Source: Paraburkholderia aromaticivorans
GTDB lineage: Bacteria > Pseudomonadota > Gammaproteobacteria > Burkholderiales > Burkholderiaceae
DNA: 64,000 nt
Reading direction: 5' to 3'
Assembly: GCF_012689525.1 (NCBI RefSeq)
Contig: NZ_CP051515.1
Span: forward strand, 1,302,001 to 1,366,000
Shown here piece by piece: positions 27,929 to 39,352 of the stretch. Position 1 is the first letter of the stretch; the number at the start of each line of letters is the position of its first letter. The notes below the pieces were generated by a model. That model had not been told where the DNA came from. It was given only the letters and a program-made list of their open reading frames with translations, and did not search any database. The position numbers and the translations under genes were made by a program.

Positions 27929-28966
27929 TTAGTCCGATTCCGCCTTGCGCGTGAAGTCCGCGCGCGCCGGCCGGTAGTCGGTCGGCCGCATGCCGGTCCA
28001 CTTGCGAAACGCACGATGAAACGCGCTCGGTTCGGCAAATCCCACGGAAGTCGCGATGTCGGCGACGGTACGGTCGGTGTCCTGCAGTTCGCCGATCGCG
28101 ATGTCGCGTCGCAGGTCGTCCTTGATCGACTGGTACGTATAGCCTTCCTGTTTCAAGCGCCGCCGCATGGTGGCCTCGGCCATGTGCAGGCGTTCGGCGA
28201 TCTGATCGGCGGCGGGCCAGCCGGCCATCGGCATCGCGCGCAGCATCTTGCGCACGCGCGCCGCGAGCGAGCCGGGATTGCGGTACTTGACGATGAAGCT
28301 GCCGGGCGCGTCGCGCAGGAAGGGTTTGACGGACTTCGTCGTCTGGATCACGGGCAGGTCGAGAAACACCGGCGCGAGGTCGACGTACGACTCGGCCTGC
28401 TCGAAGCTCATGTGATCGCAGAACATCAGCCGGTACTCGTGCGCAGCGGACGGTTCGGCGCAGCGAAAGCGCGCCTCGAGCAACGGAATGCGCCGCCCGA
28501 CCAGCCAGCACAACAGCCCGTACACGACGATGAAGTAGGTCGCATAGGCGAACATGGCCGGCGGCGGCGCGCCGGCGTTTTCCACGAAGCGCAGGCGCAC
28601 GCGCTGCGCGTCCGTTTCGATCTCCGCGCCGAGGTCGTCCAGCACGAGACGCATGAAACCCACCGCGCGCGCCAGCGCCTGCGCGCCGTTGCGCGCGGTC
28701 AGCGCCGTCTGCGTCATGGCGATGAAGCTGCCGCTTTTCATGCGATGCGAATCCTGGCCGAAGAACTCGTCGTCCAGCGCTCGGGCAATGGCGGCCCACA
28801 GCGCGCCGTATTGCGCCGACGACACGCGGCTTTTCGGCGACGCCAGCATCGGCGCCGCGATGCCGGCGGCTTCGGCAAGCGGCAGCGCGTCGAGGCCGCG
28901 CGAGCGCGCCAGCGCGAGCGCTTCTTCGACCATGCTGACGGAAATCGTGCCTTTATCGTTTTTCAT
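27929..28966 (-). CDS. AraC-family transcriptional regulator (OruR/MmsR-like position)
   Basis: Regulator of 345 residues. The first 200 residues match the Arabinose_bd-like domain of OruR-type regulators, and the last 100 the two AraC helix-turn-helix motifs (DRTVADIATSVGFAEPSAFH, then RAFRKWTGMRPTDYR). The ATG at 28966 is used; a TTG at 28996 is less likely. It is divergent from the valine catabolic operon, and in Pseudomonas that operon is driven by an AraC protein, MmsR. Control of the operon by this gene is therefore likely but inferred. Confidence 0.88.
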   Translation of the reverse strand: MKNDKGTISVSMVEEALALARSRGLDALPLAEAAGIAAPMLASPKSRVSSAQYGALWAAIARALDDEFFGQDSHRMKSGSFIAMTQTALTARNGAQALARAVGFMRLVLDDLGAEIETDAQRVRLRFVENAGAPPPAMFAYATYFIVVYGLLCWLVGRRIPLLEARFRCAEPSAAHEYRLMFCDHMSFEQAESYVDLAPVFLDLPVIQTTKSVKPFLRDAPGSFIVKYRNPGSLAARVRKMLRAMPMAGWPAADQIAERLHMAEATMRRRLKQEGYTYQSIKDDLRRDIAIGELQDTDRTVADIATSVGFAEPSAFHRAFRKWTGMRPTDYRPARADFTRKAESD

Positions 28967-29236
28967 GCGGGTCCGGTTTGACGGAGAATCTGGCAAAAGC
29001 GCTCAACGTTTTCCTTGTGGAGATTCGCCAAGTGCCTGAAATCGTGGGTATTTGTGGAATCATATCGTACTAGTATGGCAAATGCGCTCAGTCAGAATGA
29101 TCGGGCTGAGCATCGAACCCGTGCGGCGGCTTGCCTACACTGGGCCTCAACCGATCGCGCTCGGCCTGCCTCGGGCGACGCCGCCACAAGGCGCGACACG
29201 AGCCGCCATCTGACGTACAGCACAGGACCGAGCGCC

Positions 29237-30370
29237 ATGGACAGCTTCTACACCGACGAACAACGGATGATCCGCGACGCGGCTCGCGACTTCGCCACCG
29301 AACAGCTCGCGCCGCACGCGGGCCAATGGGATCGCGACGCGCAACTGCCCGCCGAGGTCGTCAAGCAGATGGGCGAGCTCGGTTTTCTCGGCATGATCGT
29401 GCCGGCGGAGTGGGGTGGCTCCTACACGGACTACGTGGCCTATGCGCTCGCACTCGAAGAGATCGCCGCCGGCTGCGCCGCCTGCGCCACGCTGATGAGC
29501 GTGCATAACTCGGTCGGCTGCGGGCCGGTTCTCAACTTCGGCACGGCAGCGCAAAAAGACCGCTATCTGCAGGACCTGGCGACTGGCCGCCGCATCGGCG
29601 CGTTCTGTCTGACCGAGCCGCAGGCCGGCTCCGAGGCGAACAACCTGCGCACCCGCGCCGTGCTGCGCGACGGCAAGTGGATTCTCAACGGCAGCAAGCA
29701 GTTCGTGACCAACGGCTCCCGCGCCGACCTCGCGATCGTCTTCGCTGTCACCGATCCCGACCGTGGCAAGCGCGGCCTGTCGGCCTTCATCGTGCCCACC
29801 GATACGCCGGGCTTCAACGTCGGCAAGCCGGAGCACAAGCTCGGCATTCGCGCTTCAGACACCTGTCCGATTTCGCTGGACGACTGCGCCGTGCCGGAAG
29901 CCAATCTGCTCGGCGAACCGGGCGAAGGCTTGCGTATCGCGCTGTCGAATCTCGAAGGCGGGCGCATCGGCATTGCCGCGCAGGCGGTCGGCATTGCGCG
30001 CGCCGCGTTCGATGCCGCGCGTCTCTATGCGAATGAACGCATCCAGTTCGGCAAGGCGTTGAGGGAGCATCAGACTATCGCCAATATGCTCGCCGATATG
30101 GCCACACGTTTGAATGCAGCGCGCCTGCTCGTGCATCACGCGGCGCGGCTGCGCACGGCGGGCAAGCCGTGTTTGTCGGAGGCTTCGCAGGCCAAGCTGT
30201 TCGCGTCGGAACTGGCCGAGGAGATCTGTTCGAACGCGATCCAGATTCACGGCGGCTATGGTTATCTGGAGGACTACGCGGTGGAGCGCCATTACCGCGA
30301 CGCGCGCATCACGCAGATTTACGAAGGAACCAGCGAGGTGCAACGGATGGTGATCGCGCGGCATGTGTAG
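29237..30370 (+). CDS. Acyl-CoA dehydrogenase, probably isobutyryl-CoA dehydrogenase
   Basis: FAD enzyme of 377 residues that forms the alpha-beta double bond of an acyl-CoA. Landmarks are [18 protein letters not shown] (FAD/acyl-CoA contact), [18 protein letters not shown] and [20 protein letters not shown], with the catalytic base expected in IYEGTSEVQ. It is the first gene of a cluster that encodes the complete path from isobutyryl-CoA to propionyl-CoA, so isobutyryl-CoA is the most likely substrate. Confidence 0.9.
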   Translation: MDSFYTDEQRMIRDAARDFATEQLAPHAGQWDRDAQLPAEVVKQMGELGFLGMIVPAEWGGSYTDYVAYALALEEIAAGCAACATLMSVHNSVGCGPVLNFGTAAQKDRYLQDLATGRRIGAFCLTEPQAGSEANNLRTRAVLRDGKWILNGSKQFVTNGSRADLAIVFAVTDPDRGKRGLSAFIVPTDTPGFNVGKPEHKLGIRASDTCPISLDDCAVPEANLLGEPGEGLRIALSNLEGGRIGIAAQAVGIARAAFDAARLYANERIQFGKALREHQTIANMLADMATRLNAARLLVHHAARLRTAGKPCLSEASQAKLFASELAEEICSNAIQIHGGYGYLEDYAVERHYRDARITQIYEGTSEVQRMVIARHV

Positions 30371-30479
30371 TTGCAAATGAAGTGGCGTTTGAGTGCAGAA
30401 TAGCTTGCCGCAGGATAGAAAGCGGTGCAGCAGCGGGACAAAAAAGCGGAAGCGTATACCGCGCCATTAGGAGACGACG

Positions 30480-32171
30480 ATGACTGCAGCGAAGGCCTTT
30501 TTCGACGCACGCGATCTGTTATTGCGCCATCGAACCGACTACGACCGTGCCTACCGCGAATTCGCGTGGCCGGCACTAGGCGAGTTCAACTGGGCGCTCG
30601 ACTATTTCGACGTGATCGCGCGCGATAACGACAATCCCGCCCTGTGGATCGTCGACGATCCCGCCACCGACGGCCTGCGCCTGTCCTACGCGCAGATGTC
30701 GGAGCGCTCGGCGCGCATGGCGAATTTCCTGCACGGCGTAGGCGTGGGCCGCGGCGACCGCCTGCTGCTGATGCTGCCGAACCGCGTCGAACTGTGGGAT
30801 GTGATGCTCGCGGCCATGAAGCTCGGCGCGATCGTGCTGCCCGCCACCACCCAGCTTTCCGCCGACGACGTGCGCGATCGCGTGCAGATCGGCGGCGCGA
30901 ATTTCGCGGTAGTCGATAGCGCGGAGCTGGCCAAATTCGATACGCTCGAAGCGCCGCTCACGCGGCTGTCGGTGGGCGCGCCGCGCGACGGCTGGATCGA
31001 TCTGGCCGCGGCCTATGACGCATCGCCGCAATTCACGCCCGAGGGCGTCACGCAGGCCACCGACCCGATGCTGCTGTACTTCACATCAGGCACCACCTCG
31101 AAGCCCAAGCTGGTCGAACATACGCATCAAAGCTATCCGGTCGGCCATCTGTCGACGATGTACTGGATCGGCCTGCAACCGAACGACATCCATTGGAATA
31201 TCAGCTCGCCGGGCTGGGCTAAGCACGCGTGGAGCTGCTTCTTCGCGCCGTGGAATGCGCAGGCCTGCGTGTTCGTTTTCAACTTCCCGCGCTTCGTGCC
31301 GAAAGACACGCTGAATGCGCTGGTGCGTTTCAATATCACCACGCTGTGCGCGCCGCCGACTGTCTGGCGCATGCTGGTGCAGGAGCATCTGAGCGACTAT
31401 CCGGTCAAGCTGCGCGAGATCGTCGGCGCTGGCGAGCCGCTGAACCCGGAGGTCATCGAGCGCGTGAAGCACGCGTGGGGCATTACGATCCGCGACGGCT
31501 TCGGCCAGACCGAGACCACCTGTCAGATCGGCAACTCGCCGGGCCAGCCGGTGGTGGCCGGTTCGATGGGGCGTCCGCTGCCGGGCTACACGATCGAGCT
31601 CATCGATGCCGACGACCATCCCGTCACCGAAGGCGAAATCGCGCTGCCGCTGGCCGAACGGCCGCTCGGTCTGATGACCGGTTACGCGAACAACGCCAAC
31701 GCCACCGCGCAAGCCATGCGCAATGGCTTCTATCGCACGTCCGACGTTGCGCTGCGCCGTGACGATGGCTACTACGTCTATGTCGGCCGCGCCGACGACG
31801 TCTTCAAATCGTCCGATTACCGCCTGAGTCCGTTCGAGCTCGAAAGCGTGCTGATCGAACACGAGGCGATCGGCGAAGCCGCCGTGGTGCCGAGCGCCGA
31901 CGCGCTGCGTTTGTCGGTGCCGAAGGCGTTCGTCACCGTGCGCCAGGGTTACGAGGCCGGCCCCGAACTCGCGCGCGCCGTGTTCGCGTTCTCGCGCGAA
32001 AAACTCGCGCCGTACAAGCGGATTCGCCGCCTGCAATTCAGCGAACTGCCCAAGACCATCTCCGGCAAGATTCGCCGCGTCGAATTGCGGCGCCGTGAAA
32101 TGGAACGCGAGGCCGAGCCCGCGCGCCTGCCCGATGAGTATTGGGAAGAAGATTTCCCGGATCTGCGTTGA
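30480..32171 (+). CDS. AMP-forming acyl-CoA synthetase
   Basis: Adenylate-forming ligase, 563 residues, that joins an organic acid to CoA. Motifs: LLYFTSGTTSKPKLVEHTH (P-loop-like), RDGFGQTETT and the C-terminal PKTISGKIRRVELR with the catalytic Lys. The family is the medium-chain acyl-CoA synthetase (MACS) type. GGAGACGACG precedes the ATG. In this operon it may activate isobutyrate or another branched short-chain acid; it could equally act on propionate or benzoate-like acids. Confidence 0.9.
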   Translation: MTAAKAFFDARDLLLRHRTDYDRAYREFAWPALGEFNWALDYFDVIARDNDNPALWIVDDPATDGLRLSYAQMSERSARMANFLHGVGVGRGDRLLLMLPNRVELWDVMLAAMKLGAIVLPATTQLSADDVRDRVQIGGANFAVVDSAELAKFDTLEAPLTRLSVGAPRDGWIDLAAAYDASPQFTPEGVTQATDPMLLYFTSGTTSKPKLVEHTHQSYPVGHLSTMYWIGLQPNDIHWNISSPGWAKHAWSCFFAPWNAQACVFVFNFPRFVPKDTLNALVRFNITTLCAPPTVWRMLVQEHLSDYPVKLREIVGAGEPLNPEVIERVKHAWGITIRDGFGQTETTCQIGNSPGQPVVAGSMGRPLPGYTIELIDADDHPVTEGEIALPLAERPLGLMTGYANNANATAQAMRNGFYRTSDVALRRDDGYYVYVGRADDVFKSSDYRLSPFELESVLIEHEAIGEAAVVPSADALRLSVPKAFVTVRQGYEAGPELARAVFAFSREKLAPYKRIRRLQFSELPKTISGKIRRVELRRREMEREAEPARLPDEYWEEDFPDLR

Positions 32172-32230
32172 TTCTTTTTGTCCCCAGTCACTGTCCGGCC
32201 GCCTCGCGGCCACTGCAGAGGAGTTTCAGC

Positions 32231-33742
<1,512 letters not shown>

Positions 33743-33766
33743 GTCCATGCGTCCACGGGAGACATC

Positions 33767-34681
33767 ATGAAAATAGGCTTTATCGGACTCGGCAACATGG
33801 GTGCGCCGATGGCGCACAACCTGCTCAAAGCCGGCCACGCGGTCAACGTGTTCGACCTCAACGCGCAAGCCGTGCAGGCGCTCGTCGATGCGGGCGCCAA
33901 GGCAGCCGGCTCGCCGAAAGCGGCAGTAACCGACGCGGAATGCGTGATCACCATGTTGCCCGCCGCTGCGCACGTGCGTAGCGTACTGACCGCGGACGAC
34001 GGCATCTTCGCCGGCATCGCGAAGGGCGTGACCATCATCGATTCGAGCACGATCGATCCCGCGAGCGTCAAGGCGTTCGCCGAACTCGCGCGGCAGAACG
34101 GCAACACCTTCGTTGATGCGCCAGTTTCAGGTGGCACCGGCGGCGCGGCGGCGGGCACGCTGACCTTCATGGTCGGCGGCAGCGCGAGCGCGTATGAGCA
34201 GGTCAAGCCGGTGCTCTCGACGATGGGCAAGAACATCGTCCATTGCGGCGATACCGGCACGGGCCAGGTCGCGAAGATCTGCAACAACCTCGTACTCGGC
34301 ATCACCATGGCGGGCGTCGCCGAAGCCATGTCGCTCGGCGAAGCGCTCGGCATCGACGCAAAAGTGCTGGGCGGCATCATCAATACGTCGACGGGACGCT
34401 GCTGGAGTTCGGACACCTACAATCCGATGCCCGGCGTGATCGAGACGGCGCCATCCACGCGCGGATACACAGGCGGCTTCGGCACGGATCTGATGCTCAA
34501 GGACCTCGGCCTCGCCACCGACGCCGCGAAAACCGCGCGTCAGCCGCTCTATCTCGGCGCGCTGGCGCAACAGCTTTACCAGACGATGAGCACGAAAGGC
34601 GCGGGACGTCTCGACTTTTCGGCGGTCATCAAGCTCTATCGCCAGGACAGTCAGGACGGCAAGGACGGAGGCGCGGCATGA
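33767..34681 (+). CDS. mmsB: 3-hydroxyisobutyrate dehydrogenase
   Basis: NAD-dependent beta-hydroxyacid dehydrogenase, 304 residues. The nucleotide fold is at the N-terminus (IGFIGLGNMGAPMAHNLLKA), the substrate motif is FVDAPVSGGTGGAAAGTL, and the catalytic Lys is in GQVAKICNNLVLG. The ATG follows GGGAGACATC. It oxidises 3-hydroxyisobutyrate to methylmalonate semialdehyde, the substrate of the preceding enzyme. Its stop overlaps the next start (ATGA). Confidence 0.95.
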   Translation: MKIGFIGLGNMGAPMAHNLLKAGHAVNVFDLNAQAVQALVDAGAKAAGSPKAAVTDAECVITMLPAAAHVRSVLTADDGIFAGIAKGVTIIDSSTIDPASVKAFAELARQNGNTFVDAPVSGGTGGAAAGTLTFMVGGSASAYEQVKPVLSTMGKNIVHCGDTGTGQVAKICNNLVLGITMAGVAEAMSLGEALGIDAKVLGGIINTSTGRCWSSDTYNPMPGVIETAPSTRGYTGGFGTDLMLKDLGLATDAAKTARQPLYLGALAQQLYQTMSTKGAGRLDFSAVIKLYRQDSQDGKDGGAA

Positions 34682-35496
34682 TCGAACTCGACTACGCGCA
34701 CGACGGCACCGTCGCGCAACTCACGCTCAAGCGGCCACCCGCCAACGCGTTTACGCCCGAAGGCTTGCTGCAATTGCAGCAGACCGTCGAACGCCTGAAC
34801 GGCGAGGCGCGCGTGCGCGCAATCGTGATTACCGGCGATGGCCCCAAGTTCTTCAGTGCGGGTGCCGACCTGAACACCTTCGCCGACGGCAACCGCGAAG
34901 TCGCGCGCACGGCGGCGGCGCGCTTCGGCGCGGCGTTCGAAACCTTGCAGAACGCACGGCCTGTGGTGATCGCGGCGATCAATGGTTATGCGATGGGCGG
35001 CGGGCTCGAATGCGCGCTGGCCTGCGATATTCGCATCGCGGAACAGCATGCGTTGCTGGCGTTGCCCGAGACCGCGGTCGGCTTGCTGCCCTGCGGTTGC
35101 GGCACACAGACGCTGCCGTGGCTGGTCGGCGAAGGCTGGGCCAAGCGGATGATTCTGACCGGCGAGCGCGTCGATGCGGCGACCGCGTTGCGCATCGGTC
35201 TGGTCGAAGAAGTGGTGGAAAAGGGCGCGGCGCGCGAGGCCGCGCTGGTCATGGCGGCGCGCGTCGCCACGTTGAGTCCGCAGGCGGTCGGTTTCAGCAA
35301 GACGCTGATTCATCAGGGCCGCAACGGCGTGCCGCGCGCGGCGGCGCTGGCGCTGGAACGCGAGCGCTTTGTCGATCTATTCGACGGCGCCGATCAGCGT
35401 GAGGGCGTCAACGCGTTCCTCGACAAGCGCACGCCGCGCTGGCAGGTGACGCAGGCCGCTCAGGCCGACGCCTCGCAGCAGGAGACGCGTCAATGA
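34678..35496 (+). CDS. Enoyl-CoA hydratase
   Basis: Crotonase-fold enzyme, 272 residues. The oxyanion-hole segments are FFSAGADLNTFAD and NGYAMGGGLECALACDIRIA, and the active-site region is LPETAVGLLPCGCGTQTLP. In this operon it probably hydrates methacrylyl-CoA to 3-hydroxyisobutyryl-CoA. It overlaps both neighbours by four bases, so mmsB, this gene and the hydrolase are translated as a coupled set. Confidence 0.9.
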   Translation: MIELDYAHDGTVAQLTLKRPPANAFTPEGLLQLQQTVERLNGEARVRAIVITGDGPKFFSAGADLNTFADGNREVARTAAARFGAAFETLQNARPVVIAAINGYAMGGGLECALACDIRIAEQHALLALPETAVGLLPCGCGTQTLPWLVGEGWAKRMILTGERVDAATALRIGLVEEVVEKGAAREAALVMAARVATLSPQAVGFSKTLIHQGRNGVPRAAALALERERFVDLFDGADQREGVNAFLDKRTPRWQVTQAAQADASQQETRQ

Positions 35497-36641
35497 GCGC
35501 CTTGCAAAGCGTCGCGCACGATACGAGCCTCGAAGCGGAACGCGAGATTCTGTTTCGCGTGGTGAATCGCGTGGCGATCATCACGCTGAACCGGCCGGCC
35601 GCGCTCAATGCGCTTTCGCACGCAATGGTGCGCGAACTTGCCGTACTGGTCGAACATTGCCGCACCGACGACGGCATCGTCGCGCTCGTGCTGAAAGGCG
35701 CGGGCGCCAAGGGCTTCTGCGCCGGCGGCGATGTGCGCGAAGTGCAGCGGCTCGCGAAGAACAGCGACAGCCGCTGGCTCGCGTTCTTCGTCGACGAATA
35801 CCGGCTCGACTACGCGCTGCATACGTTTCCGAAGCCGGTGGTCGCGTTGCTCGACGGCATTGCGATGGGCGGCGGCATGGGACTCGGCCAGGGGGCGCGG
35901 CTGCGTATCGTGACCGAGCGCAGCAAGATCGCCATGCCGGAGACGCGCATCGGCTTTCTGCCGGACGTCGGCGCGACGCGTTTTCTGAGCGTGATGCCGG
36001 CGGAGATCGAACTCTATGTCGGGCTCACCGGCGCGACCTTGTCCGGCGCCGACGCGTTGCGGCTGCAACTGGCGGATCTGTGCGTGCCGGCCGAATGGCT
36101 CGCCAGTTTCGAAGAGCGTCTGCAGCGCATGCCGCTCGAAGGCGATCTGATGGCCGCCTTGCGCGGTGTGTTCGAGCCGCCGTGCAATATCATTCCGCAC
36201 GCGCCGCTGGCGGCGTTCACGCAACTGATCTTGCGGCACTTCGATCGGCGTTCGGGCATCGATCGGATGGTGGCGACGGTGCGGCACGACCTGGAGCGCG
36301 AGCCGCCGCGCGAGGTGAAGCAGTGGTTGCAATCCACCTACGACGCGCTGACCGGTCATTCGCCCACCATGCTTTACGTCACGCGTGAGGCGCTTTTGCG
36401 CGGCCGGCAGATGACCTTGGCGGAGTGCTTCCGCATGGAGCTGGGGATCGTCAAACGCGTGATCGAGGAGGGCGACTTTTGCGAAGGCGTGCGAGCCCAG
36501 TTGATCGACAAGGATCGCAAAGCCCGCTGGGCGCCTGCCACGCTCGCCGCGGTGCGGCCCGAGCGCGTCAGACATTTCCTCGCTTCGCCGTGGAAGCGCG
36601 AGGCGCATCCGCTGGCTGCGCTGGGCGCGGAGCAAGGCTAA
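35493..36641 (+). CDS. 3-hydroxyisobutyryl-CoA hydrolase
   Basis: Crotonase-fold thioesterase, 382 residues, longer than hydratases as expected for the hydrolase subfamily. Landmarks are GFCAGGDVREVQRLAKN, DGIAMGGGMGLGQGA and MPETRIGFLPDVGATRFLS, plus the long C-terminal domain that hydratases lack. It releases CoA from 3-hydroxyisobutyryl-CoA, feeding mmsB. It is the last gene of the valine operon. Confidence 0.9.
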   Translation: MSALQSVAHDTSLEAEREILFRVVNRVAIITLNRPAALNALSHAMVRELAVLVEHCRTDDGIVALVLKGAGAKGFCAGGDVREVQRLAKNSDSRWLAFFVDEYRLDYALHTFPKPVVALLDGIAMGGGMGLGQGARLRIVTERSKIAMPETRIGFLPDVGATRFLSVMPAEIELYVGLTGATLSGADALRLQLADLCVPAEWLASFEERLQRMPLEGDLMAALRGVFEPPCNIIPHAPLAAFTQLILRHFDRRSGIDRMVATVRHDLEREPPREVKQWLQSTYDALTGHSPTMLYVTREALLRGRQMTLAECFRMELGIVKRVIEEGDFCEGVRAQLIDKDRKARWAPATLAAVRPERVRHFLASPWKREAHPLAALGAEQG

Positions 36642-37142
36642 AGTGGCATTGCGCTAAAGCGGGGTGGGCGCTGCGCCCGCTCCCCGCGTGCAAGCCGACG
36701 AACCGGGCGCCATGCCGCCCGCCGACGACAACGTCCTGCGCTCGCAGACGGACCGGCACGAGTTGCCGCAGATCATTTCGACCCCTACCCGGCGGCGCAC
36801 CGCGCCGCAAAGCCTCGCAGCCTCGAAGTCGGCCTGTGCGTCGTCTTCGCGCGGCTTTTTTAGCGAGCGGACGGCGGCCGGGAACGAACCATGCTAGTGA
36901 GTTTCAGCTGACCTGACGCGGCTAGCGTCGGTGCACGTGAAAGAGGGCCGCAAGCCGCGACTCGATGCTCGGTAAACTGCGTTCCAATGCGCCAGGCGAT
37001 CACGTGCATTCGCCGCTGTCGGTGTGGGCTGCGCCCGGGACAATGCAAGTTGTGCATCGAGCGCCGTCAGGGTTACCGCCGCGCTCGTTCAAGCACGACG
37101 CCCGGCGTTTTCCGTGCAATTCAACCATTTAAGGAAACCGTC
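36642..37142. other. Gene-free region after the valine operon
   Basis: About 500 bases with only weak open frames of poor codon bias. I see no hairpin followed by a T-run. The last 100 bases should carry the promoter of the CsbD gene. Nothing else is supported. Confidence 0.4.
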
Positions 37143-37325
37143 ATGGACAGGAATCGTGTCGAAGGTGCAGCGAAACAGTTCAAGGGTTCCGTGAAGGAAG
37201 CGATCGGCAGGCTCACCGGCAACCGGACGACGCAGGTCAAGGGCGCGGCGGAGAAACTGGCCGGCAAGGTGCAGTCGAAAGTCGGCGAGGCCGCCGATGC
37301 CGTGCGCAATCGCGTAAGGCGGTAG
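37143..37325 (+). CDS. CsbD-family stress protein (copy 1)
   Basis: A 60-residue hydrophilic, helical protein with two CsbD-type repeats: DRNRVEGAAKQFKGSVKEA and TQVKGAAEKLAGKVQSKVGE. AAGGAAAC precedes the ATG at 37143. CsbD proteins are abundant in stationary phase and general stress; their molecular role is unknown. It is followed 78 bases later by a second family member. Confidence 0.87.
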   Translation: MDRNRVEGAAKQFKGSVKEAIGRLTGNRTTQVKGAAEKLAGKVQSKVGEAADAVRNRVRR

Positions 37326-37403
37326 CAGTATCGACGGAAAGCAGGATAGAGCGCCGGCTCCCGCCGGCGACGGTTTGTTGACCCGGTTCAAAGGAGAATA
37401 TCG

Positions 37404-37646
37404 ATGAATTCAAACCAGTTCGAAGGTACGGTGAAGGATGCTGCGGGCAAGGTGCAGGGCGCCGTCGGCGGCCTGACCGGAGATGCGGAACTGCAAGCCG
37501 AAGGCAAGGTCCGCCAGTTCGCCGGCAAGGCACAGGCGAAATACGGCGAGAGCGTCGATCAGGTTGCCGAAACGACGCGCAACAATCCGATCGGCGCGCT
37601 GCTGATCGCGGTCGGCGTTGGATTTCTGCTCGGCAAGCTGATCTGA
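37404..37646 (+). CDS. CsbD-like protein with C-terminal membrane anchor (copy 2)
   Basis: An 80-residue protein that begins with the CsbD pattern (NQFEGTVKDAAGKVQGAVG) and ends in a single glycine-rich hydrophobic helix, NNPIGALLIAVGVGFLLGKL. That tail is the one found in ElaB/YqjD (DUF883) ribosome-anchoring proteins, so this looks like a CsbD module attached to an inner-membrane anchor. AAAGGAG lies nine bases before the start. It probably shares regulation with copy 1. Confidence 0.85.
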   Translation: MNSNQFEGTVKDAAGKVQGAVGGLTGDAELQAEGKVRQFAGKAQAKYGESVDQVAETTRNNPIGALLIAVGVGFLLGKLI

Positions 37647-37842
37647 TTACGTCGCGCGCCGCGCCGCCCGGTGCGTCTATTGGGTGCCCGGGCGCCGGCG
37701 CGTCATTTCTACCTCGCGTTTTACCCTGCCTCTCATTCCGCGGGCGCCTTGGCTCACCAACGCCCGCATTGTCTGCGATGCCTGTCCGATGTTCCCGGCG
37801 CGTTCGAGGTGCCGGATCTCATCGTCTATTCGAGGAAGGTTC

Positions 37843-38928
37843 ATGCTGGGATTCGATGTTCGCACGGCCAGACAGGTCTGGACCGCGCTTCTGATCGGGC
37901 TGCTGTTTTTCTGCATCTATATGGCGTCGTCCACCGTGCTGGTGGTGGTGTTCGCGGTCTTCTTCAGTTATCTGATCTATCCGATGGTCGATCTCGTCGA
38001 GCGCATCCGGCCGCGTCGTGTGCCGCGGGTGGCGTCGATCGCGCTGGTGTTCGTGGTGGTCGTCGCGTTGATCGCGGTGGTCGGATCGATCTTCGGCGTG
38101 CAGTTGCAGGATCAGGCGACGCATCTGCTCGCGCAACTGCCTCAGTTGATGAAGTCCGATGTGCCCAATCGCTTTCCGTTGCCGCATTTTCTTGAGCCGT
38201 TGCGCGAGCGGATCGTGGATTTCGTGCGCGGCCAGATCGAGACCGGTTCCGACAAGGCCGTGCCGATGGCGCGCAGTGTCGGCCTCGGCGTGATGCACGC
38301 GGCCAGCAATCTGATCTACCTCGTGCTGATTCCGATTCTGAGCTTCCTGTTGATCAAGGAAGGTCCGCGGATGCGCGAAGACTTTCTCGATCTGCTGAAC
38401 GACCGGCATCGCACGTTGTGGGCGGAGATCGTGACCGATCTGAACGTGCTGTTGTCGAAGTACGTGCGCGCGTTGCTGTTTCTGTCGCTGGCTACGCTGA
38501 TCTGCTATGGCGTGGCGTTCTCGCTGCTCGGCGTGCCTTACGCGTTTCTGCTGGCGGTGAGCGCGGCCTTGCTGGAATTCGTGCCGTTTGCCGGGCCGCT
38601 CGGCGCTGTCGCGATCACGCTGGTGGTGGCCGTGTTCAGCGGCTATCCGCATCTGCTCTGGCTGGTGATTTTTATCGCGCTCTACCGGCTGTTTCAGGAC
38701 TACGTGCTCAATCCCTATCTGATGAGCGAAGGCGTGGAGATCAGTCCGTTTCTTGTCATCGTCGGCTTGCTCGCCGGCGATCAGTTGGGCGGCGTGGCGG
38801 GGATCTTTCTGGCCGTGCCGGTGATTGCGATGCTGAAAATCATCATTGGGCGGGCACGCGTGTTCTATGCGGCTTCGCGCGATGAAGGCGAAGCCGCGCG
38901 CCGCGCGTTGACCGGCAAAAATGATTGA
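37843..38928 (+). CDS. AI-2E family transporter
   Basis: Integral membrane protein of 361 residues with about eight hydrophobic segments; family signatures are VVFAVFFSYLIYPMVDLVE near the N-terminus and GVPYAFLLAVSAALLEFVPF, then the C-terminal YLMSEGVEISPFLVIVGLL. The family was named for autoinducer-2 export but includes sodium/proton antiporters, so function is open. GAGGAAGG before the ATG at 37843 fixes the start. Confidence 0.87.
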   Translation: MLGFDVRTARQVWTALLIGLLFFCIYMASSTVLVVVFAVFFSYLIYPMVDLVERIRPRRVPRVASIALVFVVVVALIAVVGSIFGVQLQDQATHLLAQLPQLMKSDVPNRFPLPHFLEPLRERIVDFVRGQIETGSDKAVPMARSVGLGVMHAASNLIYLVLIPILSFLLIKEGPRMREDFLDLLNDRHRTLWAEIVTDLNVLLSKYVRALLFLSLATLICYGVAFSLLGVPYAFLLAVSAALLEFVPFAGPLGAVAITLVVAVFSGYPHLLWLVIFIALYRLFQDYVLNPYLMSEGVEISPFLVIVGLLAGDQLGGVAGIFLAVPVIAMLKIIIGRARVFYAASRDEGEAARRALTGKND

Positions 38929-38979
38929 CGCATTAGTCCGCGCGGCGCCTTGCAAGACAGCGCCGCGCGAGGCGTGCGC

Positions 38980-39352
38980 TCAACTTTCGCCGATCGCTTC
39001 ACCGTGCATCATTCCCGGCGCGGGCGCATCGCCTTGCGCGCGGCGCACGCGGGAAACCCAGAACACGCCGGCCAGCGCGACTGCAACCGAGGCCCAGCCG
39101 ACAGTCTCGTACCCCACGACCTGACCACCCGGCGAGCTGCTGAGCATCAAGCCGCCGATCCACGCGCCGCAGCCCGTGCCCAATGCCTGGAGCGCGCTGT
39201 TCGCGCTGAGAAAAGCGCCGCGCCGCGCAGGCTCCGGCACGGTGGTCAGCAGAGCCTGCATCGGCACCATCCGTCCAGACATCAGCACCATGAAGATCGG
39301 GAAGAACATCACCAGCGCGTAGAACGGCAGATTCGGCAGATGCGTGACGAAC
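38980..39352 (-). pseudogene. MFS transporter, 3-prime remnant cut by an IS element
   Basis: The last 125 or so residues of a major facilitator transporter: LPNLPFYALVMFFPIFMVLM, the loop RMVPMQALLTTVPEPARRG and FLSANSALQALGTGCGAWIG, ending at a normal stop. The reading frame meets the IS6-type element at 39353. The missing 5-prime two thirds of the gene is not found on the other side of the element, so sequence was deleted or moved. Confidence 0.85.
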
